From contig JADGJC010000060.1 of the NCBI GenBank assembly GCA_027596075.1, positions 104,177 to 168,176 on the forward strand: a DNA stretch of 64,000 nucleotides, in the 5' to 3' direction. This DNA comes from Rhizophlyctis rosea. Lineage: Eukaryota > Chytridiomycota > Chytridiomycetes > Rhizophlyctidales > Rhizophlyctidaceae. A program made the position numbers and the translations under genes. Position 1 is the first letter of the stretch. The number at the start of each line of letters is the position of its first letter. The notes beneath the pieces are model-generated. The model was not told the origin of the DNA. It saw only the letters and a program-made list of their open reading frames with translations, and ran no database searches. Below, piece by piece: positions 33,261 through 45,400 of this stretch.

Positions 33261-35345
33261 GGATCAGGGGTTCGGCTTTATGTCTTGCTAATATTTTGCT
33301 TCCGTAAACGGCCTGTCACCTTGTTCAAGTCACGAATATGCGATAGTCGCGATAGATGCTTTATTTCCTTCGAATGCATAGTATACCTACTTTCAGGTAT
33401 TCGGCGGGTGGGATCGCGAGGGGGTTTGTGCGGAATGGGGGGTGTGGGGGTGGCGGGGGTGCGGGGTGCGGTGGGGTGGTGCCGGGTTTCGTTTTGGGCG
33501 TGGGGGTGGGCTGGTGATCTTTGGGTTCGGGTGTGGGTGCCACACACCGTTTCAAGCCCTCAAAAACTCGCACCTTTCCCATTTCAGTAGCATCCCTCGA
33601 CGTCGATCTCTCTCCGGTGTAGAATAAATTTGTCTTGTAAACTATGGTTTTCAATTTTTTGAACAAGGTATGGGCGTGGGGAGGTGGGTGTTCAAGGAGG
33701 TGTTTCAATAGTCAAAGGCATTTGTTATACTTTTTGGAAGAACTGTTGCCAAATAAGTTCATATAGTAAAGATTGCATGGATACATTTTGCGGATTGGTT
33801 GGTCAGAAATTGGCACAAATATGTGCTGAAATGATCAGTGGAGATGCACAGCTTCTTATTGTGAAATCCATCGCTCTTACCTTCATTTTTGGTGCGCTGC
33901 TTTTGATCACAGAGTTTACTAATGGAAGGAAGGTGAAGCACTTGATGGGCATGCAAGCATTGGGTGCAATATCGGCCTCGACTCAAACACCAGTAGTTGT
34001 TGAGACTTCCAAACCTATTCAGTTTTGCTTGCACAACTCACTCCTTTTCTTTTTCCTGCTTGCCTCTTGCCAACCAAAAAGAGAATTTCAAGTACGCCCT
34101 GACCCTGGACATACGACCCACACACCATCCGTTGTGCATGAGGGTAAACACCCTGGTTTTCTAGTAGAGACCTCAATGCCCAGGTGTTGGCCATCACTCA
34201 ATCAAGTTCGCAATCAAAGGGAGTACGCAAGCGCTGTGAACAACGGAATCGACTTGACACAAAGTAGGTAGCAAGGGGGTCATGATGCGATTGGGATTGA
34301 ATGTGGACAGGGAGGGCAAGACAAATGAAGCGGGAGGTCCTGTATTCTCACAAACCCATGATGACGTCCGGCAAACAAGCCCTTTTTACTGTTGGTACAA
34401 CATTAGACTGCACATCGTTATCAATGTTACACATTTGATTGGGAAGTTTCCGAATGCTTGACTAGGCAAAATTGGGAAATGGGCAATTGGGTAGAAAGAG
34501 AGGAATGAATCGAAGTCCCTCACGGGTTTTTTTTGTCCATGAGGTTTTTTTGCAAGGTATTGACATAAATTTATCGATTGGTGACTTTGTTTGGAATGAG
34601 GGGGCCTAAGAAGAAAGAATGGAGGGGGTGCTGGATGACGCTGGATCATTTCATGCGTTGGCGTATTCTGCCAACAATAGGACCTTGAAACGGGTCCTAT
34701 GGAGGGGCTGTAATGCAAGCAGCAATTTGCGTATCAATCAGGAATCATGGCTTTTTGTTTACCGATTTCTGTTTTATAACTCGTAAGGTGCTCCCGCCAA
34801 AATTTTTCATGTTGGAACTTTGGATGCACTTGATTGTTGATGCTGGACATGATAAATGAAAATGCCGTGTTGTGGTTGTAGACCTGATGAGCCCAACCGG
34901 TCACAAATCGTTGAAGGCGTCCTGCTGTGCCCGGTCTTTCAGTCTTTTATAGGAGGGAGCTTCCTCTCCCACCCAAAATCTTTCTTTATGATGGTTTCAT
35001 ATTCAATTCTCCCCTCACAGGTAGGTAGGCCTAGCTGGTTGGACCGTTTCGGCACTGAAACTGACAAACTGATTTTGAAGAGTTGGACATCACCTTCTGC
35101 GGTCTGCTTCTCCTCCCCCCCGTTGTTCTTCAGTGACGATCCTAACCGGGACTCCACAAACCAGTAACGCTTTGCTGCCTGTGCGATAATCGGACAAGGC
35201 CATCCCCACCTCAATTTCAGGTCATTTGAAGCTTGTGTATATCCTTTAATGAACTGCAATTGGACCTATCATGTTGGTTGCATGTCCCTACATACTAAAC
35301 CTCAAGGCTCTCAACAGGTCTCTCCTTCAATCGAAACCATAACGA
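33261..35345. other. intergenic, no gene supported
   Basis: A 195-codon plus-strand frame ends at 34271 but begins at GTG, lacks motifs and overlaps equally long minus-strand frames, so it is not called. More G/T-rich sequence occurs at 33420-33540. A+T rises over 33700-34000 and 34380-34800. Nothing else seen. Confidence 0.35.
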
Positions 35346-37022
35346 ATGGCGAGAACAAAGTTGCGATTGTTCAAATACCCGGGGGCCAGAACGCCCCGGG
35401 ACAACCAAGTCACCCCTTCCGCACTCCCACAACTACTCTCCGCCCTACCTCCCCCTGAGCCCAACACCGTCCATCCGCCCATAAACCTCCCCTGCGAACT
35501 GGTTCACGAGATCTTCCGTTACGACGGGTTCGACGAAGATACCTTCCGCATAGGAATTCTTCTTGGGGTACGACATCGGTATTACGCCCTCCGTGACGAT
35601 GCTATCCCACGTTTGCAACATGCTTCGATGGACGCGGCGTCCGCCAAGGGTCAGGTTGAGCTTTTGCAGTGGTGGAAAGATTGGAAGGAGAGAAAGGAGG
35701 GACGTACTTTAGATTATTCTGAATGGGCGATAAACTCAGCTAGCGCTTGGGGCCACGTTGCGGCATTGCAGTGGTGGAAAGATTCGGGCCTTGACCTCAA
35801 ATACGGCACGGAAGCAATGGATTGGGCCAGCGGATGTGGGCATATAGACGTTCTCCATTGGTGGAAAAATTCCGGCCTAGAAACCAAATACAGCAACGAC
35901 GCCATCAACCTAGCCTGCAAATCCGGACACCTCAACATCCTAAAATGGTGGTTCAAAAAACGCAGCCCAAAATACGACCATCAGGCTATTGACCTCGCAT
36001 CCGCTCACGGCCACGTTTCCATCCTCCAATACCTGTACGAAAGGAAGCGGAATAACCCCGAATTCAAGTTTTTGTTTTCCAAAGATGTGGTTGACGTTGC
36101 GAGCAGGGAGGGGAGGCTTGAGGTTTTGGAGTTTTGGCGGCAACGGGCTGAATCTTTGGATTTAGGATTACCCGTGGTGTGGACCGCAAAGGCGATAGAC
36201 TGGGCAAGCGAGAACGGCCATACGGATGTATTAGATTGGTGGAAAAACACCGCTGAGGAGTTGGGATATTCGGAGAAGGCCATCGATAACGCTAGCGCCA
36301 AAGGCCATATACCGGTTTTGGAGTGGTGGAAGGGAAGCGGGTTGGAATTGAAATACAGTGAACGGAGTATTGGTTCGTTACTCGGAAGGGATAGGTTGTG
36401 CAGGGAGGAATACAAGGCGACTCAGTTAGCTGTTCTGAATTGGTGGAAGGAATGTGGGCTGGAGATTCGGCATTCACCAGACTTTATCGATGATGCTTCC
36501 CGCTGTGGGAGAGTCGATGTACTCCAGTGGTGTCTTGACAACGGATGGGAGATGAAATACACGGAAAGCGCGATGGATGACGCCGACAACGTTCAAACAT
36601 TAACGTGGTGGAAAGACAGCGGTCTCGAGCTGCGTTGGACGAACGAAGCCATGGACGGAGCGATCAAAATCTCCATTCTGGAATGGTGGAAGAACAGCGG
36701 ATTGGAATTACGCTACTCAGACCATGCCATGGACGGGAAGGGAGAATACGAATGTGTCGGACCCGAAATCTTGGAGTGGTGGAAGAAGAGTGGGCTGGAA
36801 TTAAAGTATAGTGGTTGGGCCATCGACTATGCGTGTCAGAGGGGAGCTACTTCTATTCTGAAGTGGTGGATGAGGAGCGGGTTAGAGCTGAAGCGCTCGG
36901 CAGCGGAGGGGCGGACGGAAGCGGATGATTATTGTAAGGAGGATGCTGTGGAATGGTGGGATGAGAATGGTGCTGAATGGGATGCTATCCGGGAGGCGCA
37001 GTTGCGGGGGAAGAGCCAGTGA
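35346..37022 (+). CDS. WWK-type ankyrin-like repeat protein with N-terminal F-box-like segment
   Basis: Single exon, 558 residues from the ATG at 35346. About 14 divergent repeats of 30-35 residues follow the pattern A-x-D-x-A-S-x-x-G-H-x-x-V-L-x-W-W-K-x-S-G-L-E-x-K-Y. That is an ankyrin-like helix pair with a fixed WWK at the end of the second helix (for example HIDVLHWWKNSGLETKYSND). The A-x-G-H spacing is ankyrin-like, but the Trp pair and downstream KYS are unusual. The N-terminal INLPCELVHEIFRYDGFDED could be a short F-box. Such repeat proteins are expanded in some zoosporic fungi and oomycete-like genomes (recollection, not checked). A role as substrate adaptor is inference. No signal peptide or membrane segment. 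Confidence 0.8.
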   Translation: MARTKLRLFKYPGARTPRDNQVTPSALPQLLSALPPPEPNTVHPPINLPCELVHEIFRYDGFDEDTFRIGILLGVRHRYYALRDDAIPRLQHASMDAASAKGQVELLQWWKDWKERKEGRTLDYSEWAINSASAWGHVAALQWWKDSGLDLKYGTEAMDWASGCGHIDVLHWWKNSGLETKYSNDAINLACKSGHLNILKWWFKKRSPKYDHQAIDLASAHGHVSILQYLYERKRNNPEFKFLFSKDVVDVASREGRLEVLEFWRQRAESLDLGLPVVWTAKAIDWASENGHTDVLDWWKNTAEELGYSEKAIDNASAKGHIPVLEWWKGSGLELKYSERSIGSLLGRDRLCREEYKATQLAVLNWWKECGLEIRHSPDFIDDASRCGRVDVLQWCLDNGWEMKYTESAMDDADNVQTLTWWKDSGLELRWTNEAMDGAIKISILEWWKNSGLELRYSDHAMDGKGEYECVGPEILEWWKKSGLELKYSGWAIDYACQRGATSILKWWMRSGLELKRSAAEGRTEADDYCKEDAVEWWDENGAEWDAIREAQLRGKSQ

Positions 37023-39904
37023 TGTACTTTGTAATCATGTAGATTGTATTTGTATGATTGTAATTGTATGTAATACTTTGGTTTGCGCAAGGACTGCGTT
37101 CGACGAAGGACTGGCACCGTTTGTTAATGGCGTCCCACACCAATGCGCTGCGTACCTGATGATATCAGTCTTGGTCAAAATCACTTCATGGATGAAATTG
37201 ATCCGGGAAATCAATTTGTGAATCTATCAGTTCTTATACTTAGTCTGAATTGTCTCAAATGAGTTAGTTGTGTTGATGGCGGAAAGCAAATGGACAATGA
37301 AGATGGCGGATGGTGGGATCGCGCTGAACGAACGACATTTGCAGTTTCCCCGTACTATACCCTTGTCTGGATATAGTCAGGTGTCATCGACCAGCAAAAC
37401 GTTGAGGTCGATTTACAAAGTTTTACAATATCACCGAAAACTCCGAACTGCTCGTCGACTTCAACTTCGCTGTGTTCATAACTTCATGTTCCTTGCCTTC
37501 CCGGTTGTCGGTGGTGATGTTGCGCAATTTTACCGTGCCGCCAAGCCACCCCGCATGGCCGCCCTTCGCGAGCTTCACCCCTCTGCGTGGCGGGGGTGAT
37601 CTCATAGCAGCGTGGCTTGTTCCGCGGCTGATTTCAAACGGAGGATAGGGTTTCACGTGTAAATGGGTGGCACCCTCTTAGCGCACGCCACCCACTTGCA
37701 ACCTGCTATTTTTGGATCATTTTACCGCATCTAGGTTACGCGTTTTGGGCGCTGCGAATTTCGGCCAAGCAGGAGTGGATAAATAGTGCTCACTCCCGCA
37801 GGATGCAGTCGGTTGGAGGGTGGTGGAAGTGTGGAGACTTGCATCATAACCGGTCATTAGCCAGCTTGCAGTGGTTGATTGTACGTGTTACAAGTCTGAC
37901 AAGATGTTTCACATTCGCCCCGACTCAAGCTTCTTCCCTTCACAGATTATGAAGATGAAGGGCCTTATGCAAAAGCCCAGCCCGGGTGGCACCGCGCGTC
38001 GCCCAGGTTTCAAGTTGGCACCCCGTTTTATGGTCGCCCCCTCCGTCATTTTGGAATCGCCACAGCGCGTGGTCCTGGATGGCAATCAAGCTTCATCGTG
38101 GCAAAATACCTCATCATGAAAGCTGTTTCTTGACATGTGTTGCTTTGAAGTTTGGATGCCGTGGCAAAGCCCTGCACATGGCCGGTGGCAACAATATGTC
38201 TTGCCTGTCAAAGGGTCCGAAACGTCAACCCCTGACGGCAGTCCACCGGCGTTATGGTTTTGTATCATTGGAAGAATGAAGGTGAAAGGGGTCGTAGGCA
38301 CTACGCAATTGATGAAGGAACACATGCATTCTTGTTTATAATTGAGTGCGTCCACGCATGGTTTTGATCGGCGCGTTATTCTCTTTTGGATCCGACGTTC
38401 CTATTACGGTTCCGCCTTGGCTGTGCTGTTTACAACTCTTGATCAATCTCAGAACCCCCCGTTTCTCACGCGAGCGCAAAATATAATTACCCTGCTGGTC
38501 CCCACGCCCCCACGCGACCCTGCCTCGAAATCATCGGTTTGGATCTTGCATGATTCGCATTAGTTGCAGGTTAGTTGAGGCAAGGTTTTGGGATGGGGAT
38601 GGGACAGACTCCGATGTGGAACAGGGACCCCTATTTTCACGAGGGTTCAGGCCATGCATATGCAAGCGGGCTGGTGGATGCTTTTGCATACGAGAAAGCT
38701 GGTGGCACAACTGCAGATCGGGGAACATCGTAATTGTGTGATGGTATGAGTCGGTCACTCTGGCGCTACACCCCCCCTGCTGGTCCTGCTCAAATAAGAA
38801 AATGGATGAAGGGTGTTTGCAGGGGTCAAGTTTGCGTCGGCGGAGGTCCGCTCCTTACTTCTTAGTAACTTTCGCTATCGATGCCGCCTTCCACTAACAT
38901 TTTCTGTTCATCCATTCTTTCACGCAACAGCAACAATCCCACCATATCATCATCACAAACCATTATTATCGTACCAACATAAAGCTTCAAAAAGAGTCAC
39001 TGCCATCCATTCACTTCCCACGCCTCGCGACTTCCCATAGCACCCACGTGCAAATCCACGCCTTTTTTTGTCAATAACACGTTGTTGAGTCATCACTTTA
39101 CGTGTTGAACAATACAACAAAGACACAGGTTGCTCTATTTGCATATATCCCATACGTGCGAATTCACGCCCTTGCACCCGTGTTGCTTGATCACACCCTT
39201 GAACACCATCTCAGGTGAGTGAACCATGAACAAACCATTTGTTGAAGCTTTGAAAGCGAAGGAGTTCCACACGTTGACCCTGCCTTGATCATTCTCACTA
39301 AATCGAAGGTTTACGATCCCCGCATTAGGATCTCAGGGGGAGCAACAACGCGAAGGGACCATCGACCCGGACGGACGTTATCAACCCACGTTACACGCAG
39401 ACCCCATTTGATATCAACGCGTCCATCCCTTTCATAACATAAGCCATCACCACTTCATCCTCTTCATCACGCCCGTGTATCCTCGAAACGCGATCTGAAC
39501 ATATTGTCCCGACGGTTCATCGGAGGTAAAGGATGTTTCTCTATAAGGGACGAATTGTGGGATAAATGGGGATCAACTCCATCCTCTTTGTCGCGTCGGA
39601 CGTCACCCATTCATCGGGGTCGGGTGGGTTTGGTGGATTGGCACCATGAATCAATTCACGTTGTTGGGAGGAACCGGACTTCCACACTCCCCATCATAAT
39701 ACCGCGCTGTCAATTTGGCTAACTAACTTTTCGGTTTCTCCACATGTGTAGGATTCATCCCCTCACAAGACGCAACTGTCTCCCAAATCCATCCCTCGTA
39801 CTCGGACCATCACATAATATTACCAGATTAACATTGACCTCATTTATATCGCGTGTTTGTCCATCCGCCTCCTCGTTACCGGCTACACACTTGTCATAAC
39901 CGTC
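37023..39904. other. long intergenic region, probable bHLH upstream region
   Basis: 2.9 kb with only short overlapping frames and no recognisable protein. The part nearest the bHLH start (39200-39900) is C/A/T-rich and could be a long leader or promoter. CACGTG palindromes occur near 37654 and 39046. No tRNA or repeat structure was recognised. Confidence 0.35.
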
Positions 39905-41374
39905 ATGGAGAAGATGCAATCACACTTTCGTTTGAATCCAAATCCATCTCACCAGCAACATCAGCATCATCAACATCCTGAGCAACAACAGTACTCACAA
40001 GCGTCGCAATCTCGTAGAGATTATCCTAGTCCTCCTTACTCCATGGGTCAGCAACGAATGCAAATTGACGGCCATCCCATGCCATCCGGCGACCGGATGG
40101 AGCGACGACGGTCCGATGTTGAGATGTATGATAGTTTCGAAGGGCGGGAAGGATGGGACAAGCGAAGAGATAGTGGTACGGATTTGGGGAGATTGGCTGG
40201 TAAGCAGCTTCTCCGATGTTGAAATTTCATTCACAAGATGATGGAACATGATATAAACTTTCATGTTCTCGGTTTTTAGACATCAAATCAGAGCGGCGAT
40301 TTTCAGCGAGCATGAGTAGCGACAATGATTTCCGTCGACCCAAGTCTCCCCGAAGTCTTATTGTTCTGCCGCCGCCATCTGCGTTGGATTTGCCTCCTAA
40401 AATGGATGCTCCCCACAATGCAACACATCGTCGTGGATCCATCCAGCTGCCTCTACCGCTCGCCAACATGTCTCTTTCTGGTAAGTCCTGTCCATCGCTT
40501 TGGTTCAAGCCATGTAAATCTAAATGATCACGTTATTCCATAATCACGTAGAGCGCCGCCACTCCCTCGCAGATCCCTACAGCTTCCCAGCTCAAAAGCG
40601 GAAAGACTTTGACGCCGACATCCCAACCGAGTTCCCATCCAAGCGACGCGGTTCCATCACCGAGCCCCACCTTCACATGATCTCTGGCGGCGGACCATCG
40701 AACGGACCTCTCCCCCCACCACCCCAACTCCCTCACCCCAACACCATGTCCTCCTCCGCACACCCATTCCCAACCAGCAACAGCGCCAACAACCTCTCCA
40801 TAATCCGCGAAGAGTATCCTCCACACCCCTCCCTCCGCCGCAGCTCCTACCCCATCATCCCCTCCCGCGCCCAACTCAACGGCCCCGCACCCCCGCATCA
40901 CCCTCACGCCCTCTCACCACCACCACCACCCTCCCAACAACAACCGCCTCAACAGCAAATGCAGTTCGTGCAAACGATCTTCACGCCCGATGGGACGGCG
41001 GGAGGGTTGACACCTTACAGCCGCAGTCCGGAGTTGAGGGTAAGCCATAAGTTGGCGGAGCGGAAGAGGAGGAAGGAGATGAAGGAGTTGTTTGAGGAGT
41101 TGAAGGATGCTATGCCAGAGGAGACGTTCAAGAATACAAAGGCTTCTAAGTGGGAGATTTTGAGTAAAGGTTTGTGTTTGGCGTTTTTCTCTTTTTGTTT
41201 GTTCGTTTTCCTTGCCATGTGAGAAGAATCATACTCACCATTCTGCTTCATCATATGTTAGCCATTGAATACATCGGCACCCTCAGCGAAGCCGCACGCG
41301 ACCGCGAAGCACTGGCACAAGAGCGTGATGCGTTGCTGCAGCAAGTGAATCCTTTGTCGCGTGCTGCTGGGTAA
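39905..41374 (+). CDS. bHLH transcription factor
   Basis: Four exons (39905-40199, 40280-40480, 40552-41169, 41262-41374) give 408 residues, phases agree. The ATG at 39905 was chosen; the longer frame starts at TTG. The N-terminus is His/Gln-rich ([14 protein letters not shown]), then long Pro/Ser-rich disordered sequence with KRRGS patches. The bHLH domain is at the end: basic region and helix 1 [21 protein letters not shown], loop through [18 protein letters not shown]. The last intron falls at the start of helix 2, [20 protein letters not shown], which continues as a short coiled coil. The basic region has His, Glu and Arg in the positions that read CACGTG. Helix 2 extends too little for a full leucine zipper. 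Target genes unknown. Confidence 0.88.
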
Positions 41375-42482
41375 AGGACTCGCTGGTGGTCTTTACCCAA
41401 GTGCCATTGCCATTCCCACCATCATCAGGCCCCGGTGGCCATTCTTTTTCAATTCACCTTTGTATAAAGCATTCATTTGTTGCATGTCGGGGGGTTTTCA
41501 TACAAGTTTGTTATGTGTATAGTTTCTGTTTGTTCCTTTTAGGGTAGTCTTATTAGGTATTTCGCGGTTTGTGATTTTGCATGTTGAGGAAACGGGTTTC
41601 CTTTCCTCTGTATATTTGTTGTATTGTGGTGTTTTTACTACATTATTGTTTCGGAAGCACTGGGAATTGTTTTGCGTGATGCTCGTTCGTGGGCTGGGTT
41701 TGCCAATGGCGTGATTTGGTCGCATGTTGGGTTGCTTGATTTCTTTTCTTCACCAAGGACACTGGACTCAATAGCCCAGGTCATTCATAATATGTATCGA
41801 TGTGAAGGAGTTAATGCAAGTGTGCACAGATTGATCAATCATTATTCACCGAAACGGGTTGCTTTGTAACTTGGATGCTGCCGGCTGGGTCCTCATGGCG
41901 AAAGACACAGTTTCCTTCTTGTCATTTGCATGTTGGTAAACGCGTGAGCTCGTTAGACTTGTTTTTGGGAAAAGCGAAAGTGCCAAAAAGAAGAAGTCTC
42001 GTTGCAAGGTGTCCCACACCCTACTGAGTTTTCCGGTCTGTGCGTAGACTCGCAATCTCGTTTAATTTTCAAATTAACGGCATGGATCGAGACTCGAAAA
42101 GAAAGATGAACTAATCAGGAGGAAGTGAAGGTAGCGATCTGACGATCAGATTTTACACGAGTCTTTTGTACGATTGCATGATATGCATTGCGCTTGTCTG
42201 CAGCAATGTGACCACAAACATGAATAATACTGTTTTGTCCAGGGCGTGCCAATTCGATTGGCATGAAGTTGCTGGGAGTGAGGAACAGAATGGAAGCTGT
42301 TGATTGACCTAAAATGTGGTGGTAAAGGCGGCACATGCTGTGGCGTATGCAACATGACTGTGCCGTCCACAGTCATCCCCCAACTCCCAAACCTTCAGTG
42401 GCGACATCTTGCGAACAATATGCATATATAACTCTAAACTTTAACATCACAAAATCTACAAAGTCCCCACCGCATCTCTCCC
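41375..42482. other. intergenic, no gene supported
   Basis: Convergent 3' flank of the bHLH gene (plus) and the metallo-beta-lactamase gene (minus). A+T-rich around 41500-41660. Only short motif-less frames. Confidence 0.35.
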
Positions 42483-45400
42483 TCACGCACCAAACTCATA
42501 ATCATGATCACAAGCCCCATTTCCCGGCGTTCCCAAATCAACAGGATTAGCACCCAACACATCATCATACCAAGGTCCTTGGTTCCCGTCATCGAGGTTC
42601 GTCTTGGAGTTGAACGCCATCCAGGGTCGAATCATCGTTGTGTGGATTTCGTAGTTGCAGTCTCCGGGCCGGATGCCGGATCGGATAGCTAGGTTGGCGA
42701 GGGGTGTTGAGCGGTAGCGGAAGATGGGGAAGTCTGTAGGGAGGGAGGGGTGGGGTGAGTGGAAGTGATCGAGGGGTTGGGGGTGAGATGTGGAATGGAG
42801 ATGTAACCTGTGATGTATAAGTCTAGTTTCTTGTCGGGCCGTGCTCTGTGATGTTCTTGGATGATCCAGAGGATGTATCGGAAACTGTAAGGCTCACTGG
42901 GATCTGTTTGGCCTGTAGCTTGCGAGGTTTGGTATCGTCCGGATAGAATGATCTTGTCGGCTAACATGCATTTACGGTTAAAGACCAGTCGCCGAGACTG
43001 ATGTTAATGCTAACACCATAGTATCAAACCTTGAATCCCCTTCAAATCAGCCCTAGCCCCCGTCTTGGAACTCCCATGATGAGGCACCTTGAACAAATCC
43101 GCGTTCAGATGCCCTACACCATCGGTGTTCATGAAATCCATAGACTGGGAGATGACGTCGCCTGTTAGCACCAGGCGGGCACCGTTGAACACTACTTTGT
43201 GCGTGATTGATAGGTGGTTTTTGAACGCGGCGAAACCGGTGTCAAGAGGTGGTGCTCGTTTGGTGAGTTCGACGAGTATGGATGGGCAGGTGCTGTTGAG
43301 TCTTTGTGTGTCAGTGATAAATGAAATCAGTCAAATACTACTTTTGAGCCGGCCTCGCTGATAGACAGTTAATGATTACGAACCCTTCGCAAGCCGCAGA
43401 ATCGGTAATCACAGGAGCGGCTGGTTCAGCAACCGGTGCAACAAAGGGAGCAACAGGCTCCTCCTTCGTATCATTCCCATCTCTCTTATAAAAGGTCGAG
43501 AACCCAGTGAGCGTATCACTCTTATCACCACCAAAACTATGTCTCATCCCCATGTACGTCAATGTATTCTGCCTGGGCCAGAGAATACTAGTAGTGTGGC
43601 CAAAGTCAAATTGACCAGGCACGCCGTTACCGACGCCGCGGTAAACCGGAGCGATCTCTGAAAATGATCTCAAGTTTCAGTACGCCTAATTCGTTGCAGT
43701 TGCATGCTGGGAAGTCGCAAATATCATACCGTGGAAATCTCTCCGTGTGATGTACCAAAGCTTCAAGAGAGCTTGCGAGATGCCATGCGTAGTTTTGACG
43801 TCCCTCCATCCTTCGTTAACGTTTGAGCCAAAGCTGGGGATACGCTCAGGGTTGATTGTTGCTTTCAGGCTGGTCCAATCTGAGAAGCAGCGGAAGCGTC
43901 AAGCAAAAAGCGGGCAATAAATCTTTTGATAAGTGGACATTGAAGACTCACATGCGTTGGGAACAGCAACACCATTATTTGACAGCCTCTTGGCCCAAGT
44001 ATGATCTGGCCCACTGTCATCTACCGTGGGGAAGCTGCTTTCTTGGAAGATGCGGATGGCGTTCTCGACTGGTGCGTTGCGAACGACGTAGTTCAAGGCG
44101 TCCATGTCTGCATGAGGTGGCATAGGAAATAATGAATGAACAAGAAAAAAACTACAAAAACACTAAGACACCTACAGGGATTTGTCCACTGGCCATTCAA
44201 AGGATCGAAACCCATAGCATCACGCCAATCTTGATCAAAGTAGTTGTTCCATCTGATTTGTCCTATGAATGGAAATGCGGCGTTTAGCGAAGCCGTGAAT
44301 TCATTCTTTCCGGTTGGTCAAGAGAAATCCGAATGGAAAGCCACAAACCTCCTCTTTTCAGAACCCACTGGAACATTCCTCCACCCGAGAAGGTATCAAC
44401 TGCGGTCAAGATTACATTGAAGTGGTCTGAGTTGGAGTTGGTTAATGATGTGGCCTCGGCTGCAGTCGACTAGATGATAGTTTACCGAGATCCAAATGGG
44501 TGATCAAGGCCTGGAACTTGAAGTGAGATGAAGTCCTTTACTACATCAATTCTTTGAAATTCATACCTCGTCGAAGATGTAGGGCTGAGCAACTCCCGCA
44601 ATGTATGTGAAGCCCGCAGAGTGAAGGACGCCAGATCCCAATGCAAAGGACGGGCTCTTCCCGCGACCCACACCTCCGTCTACCCATACTCGGCGCCTAT
44701 TCATGGAGAGAAAAAGTATTAGTTGAAAGGTTGGCAGACTATTAAACCCAATCGAACCACAAAAGAAACGTCGCGCAAACACAACCTACCTATCAACAAC
44801 CGTACAATACCCACTCCACCTCAAAATAAACGCCGGCGTCCACTTAAAATCAACCCCATCCACACTCAAACTCTGACAACTCCACCGATTAAACTCCTGG
44901 TACCCACAATCCCCCTGACCCACATTAATCGAAACCCATCGCAACCACTCCACAGTCTTCGGTCCCCCCTCTTTAACCTTCACCCTCATCTTAACACCCA
45001 CATTCGCCTCAAACGCCGTTATAAGATCATGGATGGTTCCGTATTGTGACAGCGGTGCGTAAGAGTCGTCGCTTTTGGTGTCTTGAGATTGATCGACATC
45101 CTCGTCCTGCGTATCCTCCATCTCGTAGTCGGTGTCGACGGCAGCTGATGTGGATGTGCCGTCGGAGTGCATTTTACGCCATATGCGGAGGAGGATTTGG
45201 AAGTTTTGGTCTAGGCCGGGGGTGGGGATGCCTTTGTGGTAGCCGTCGGAGGGGACTAGGCCGGATTTTTTGGCGGCGTCGAAGAGGGTGCCGGAGGCGT
45301 GGAGGAGGTTTATGGAGCGGGATTGGAAGTAGATGTTGAAGGCTGCGAGGGCTTCGAGGCCGTCGGGGTTGTCCATGTAGGCGCAGCCGTCTATGGCGAC

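Noticed and set aside
33684..34271. 195-codon plus-strand open frame
   Set aside because: Starts at GTG, has no motif, and the opposite strand has frames of similar length in A+T-rich sequence.
38086..38355. short frames in the long intergenic region 37-39.9 kb
   Set aside because: Equal numbers on both strands, no motifs, no consistent codon bias.
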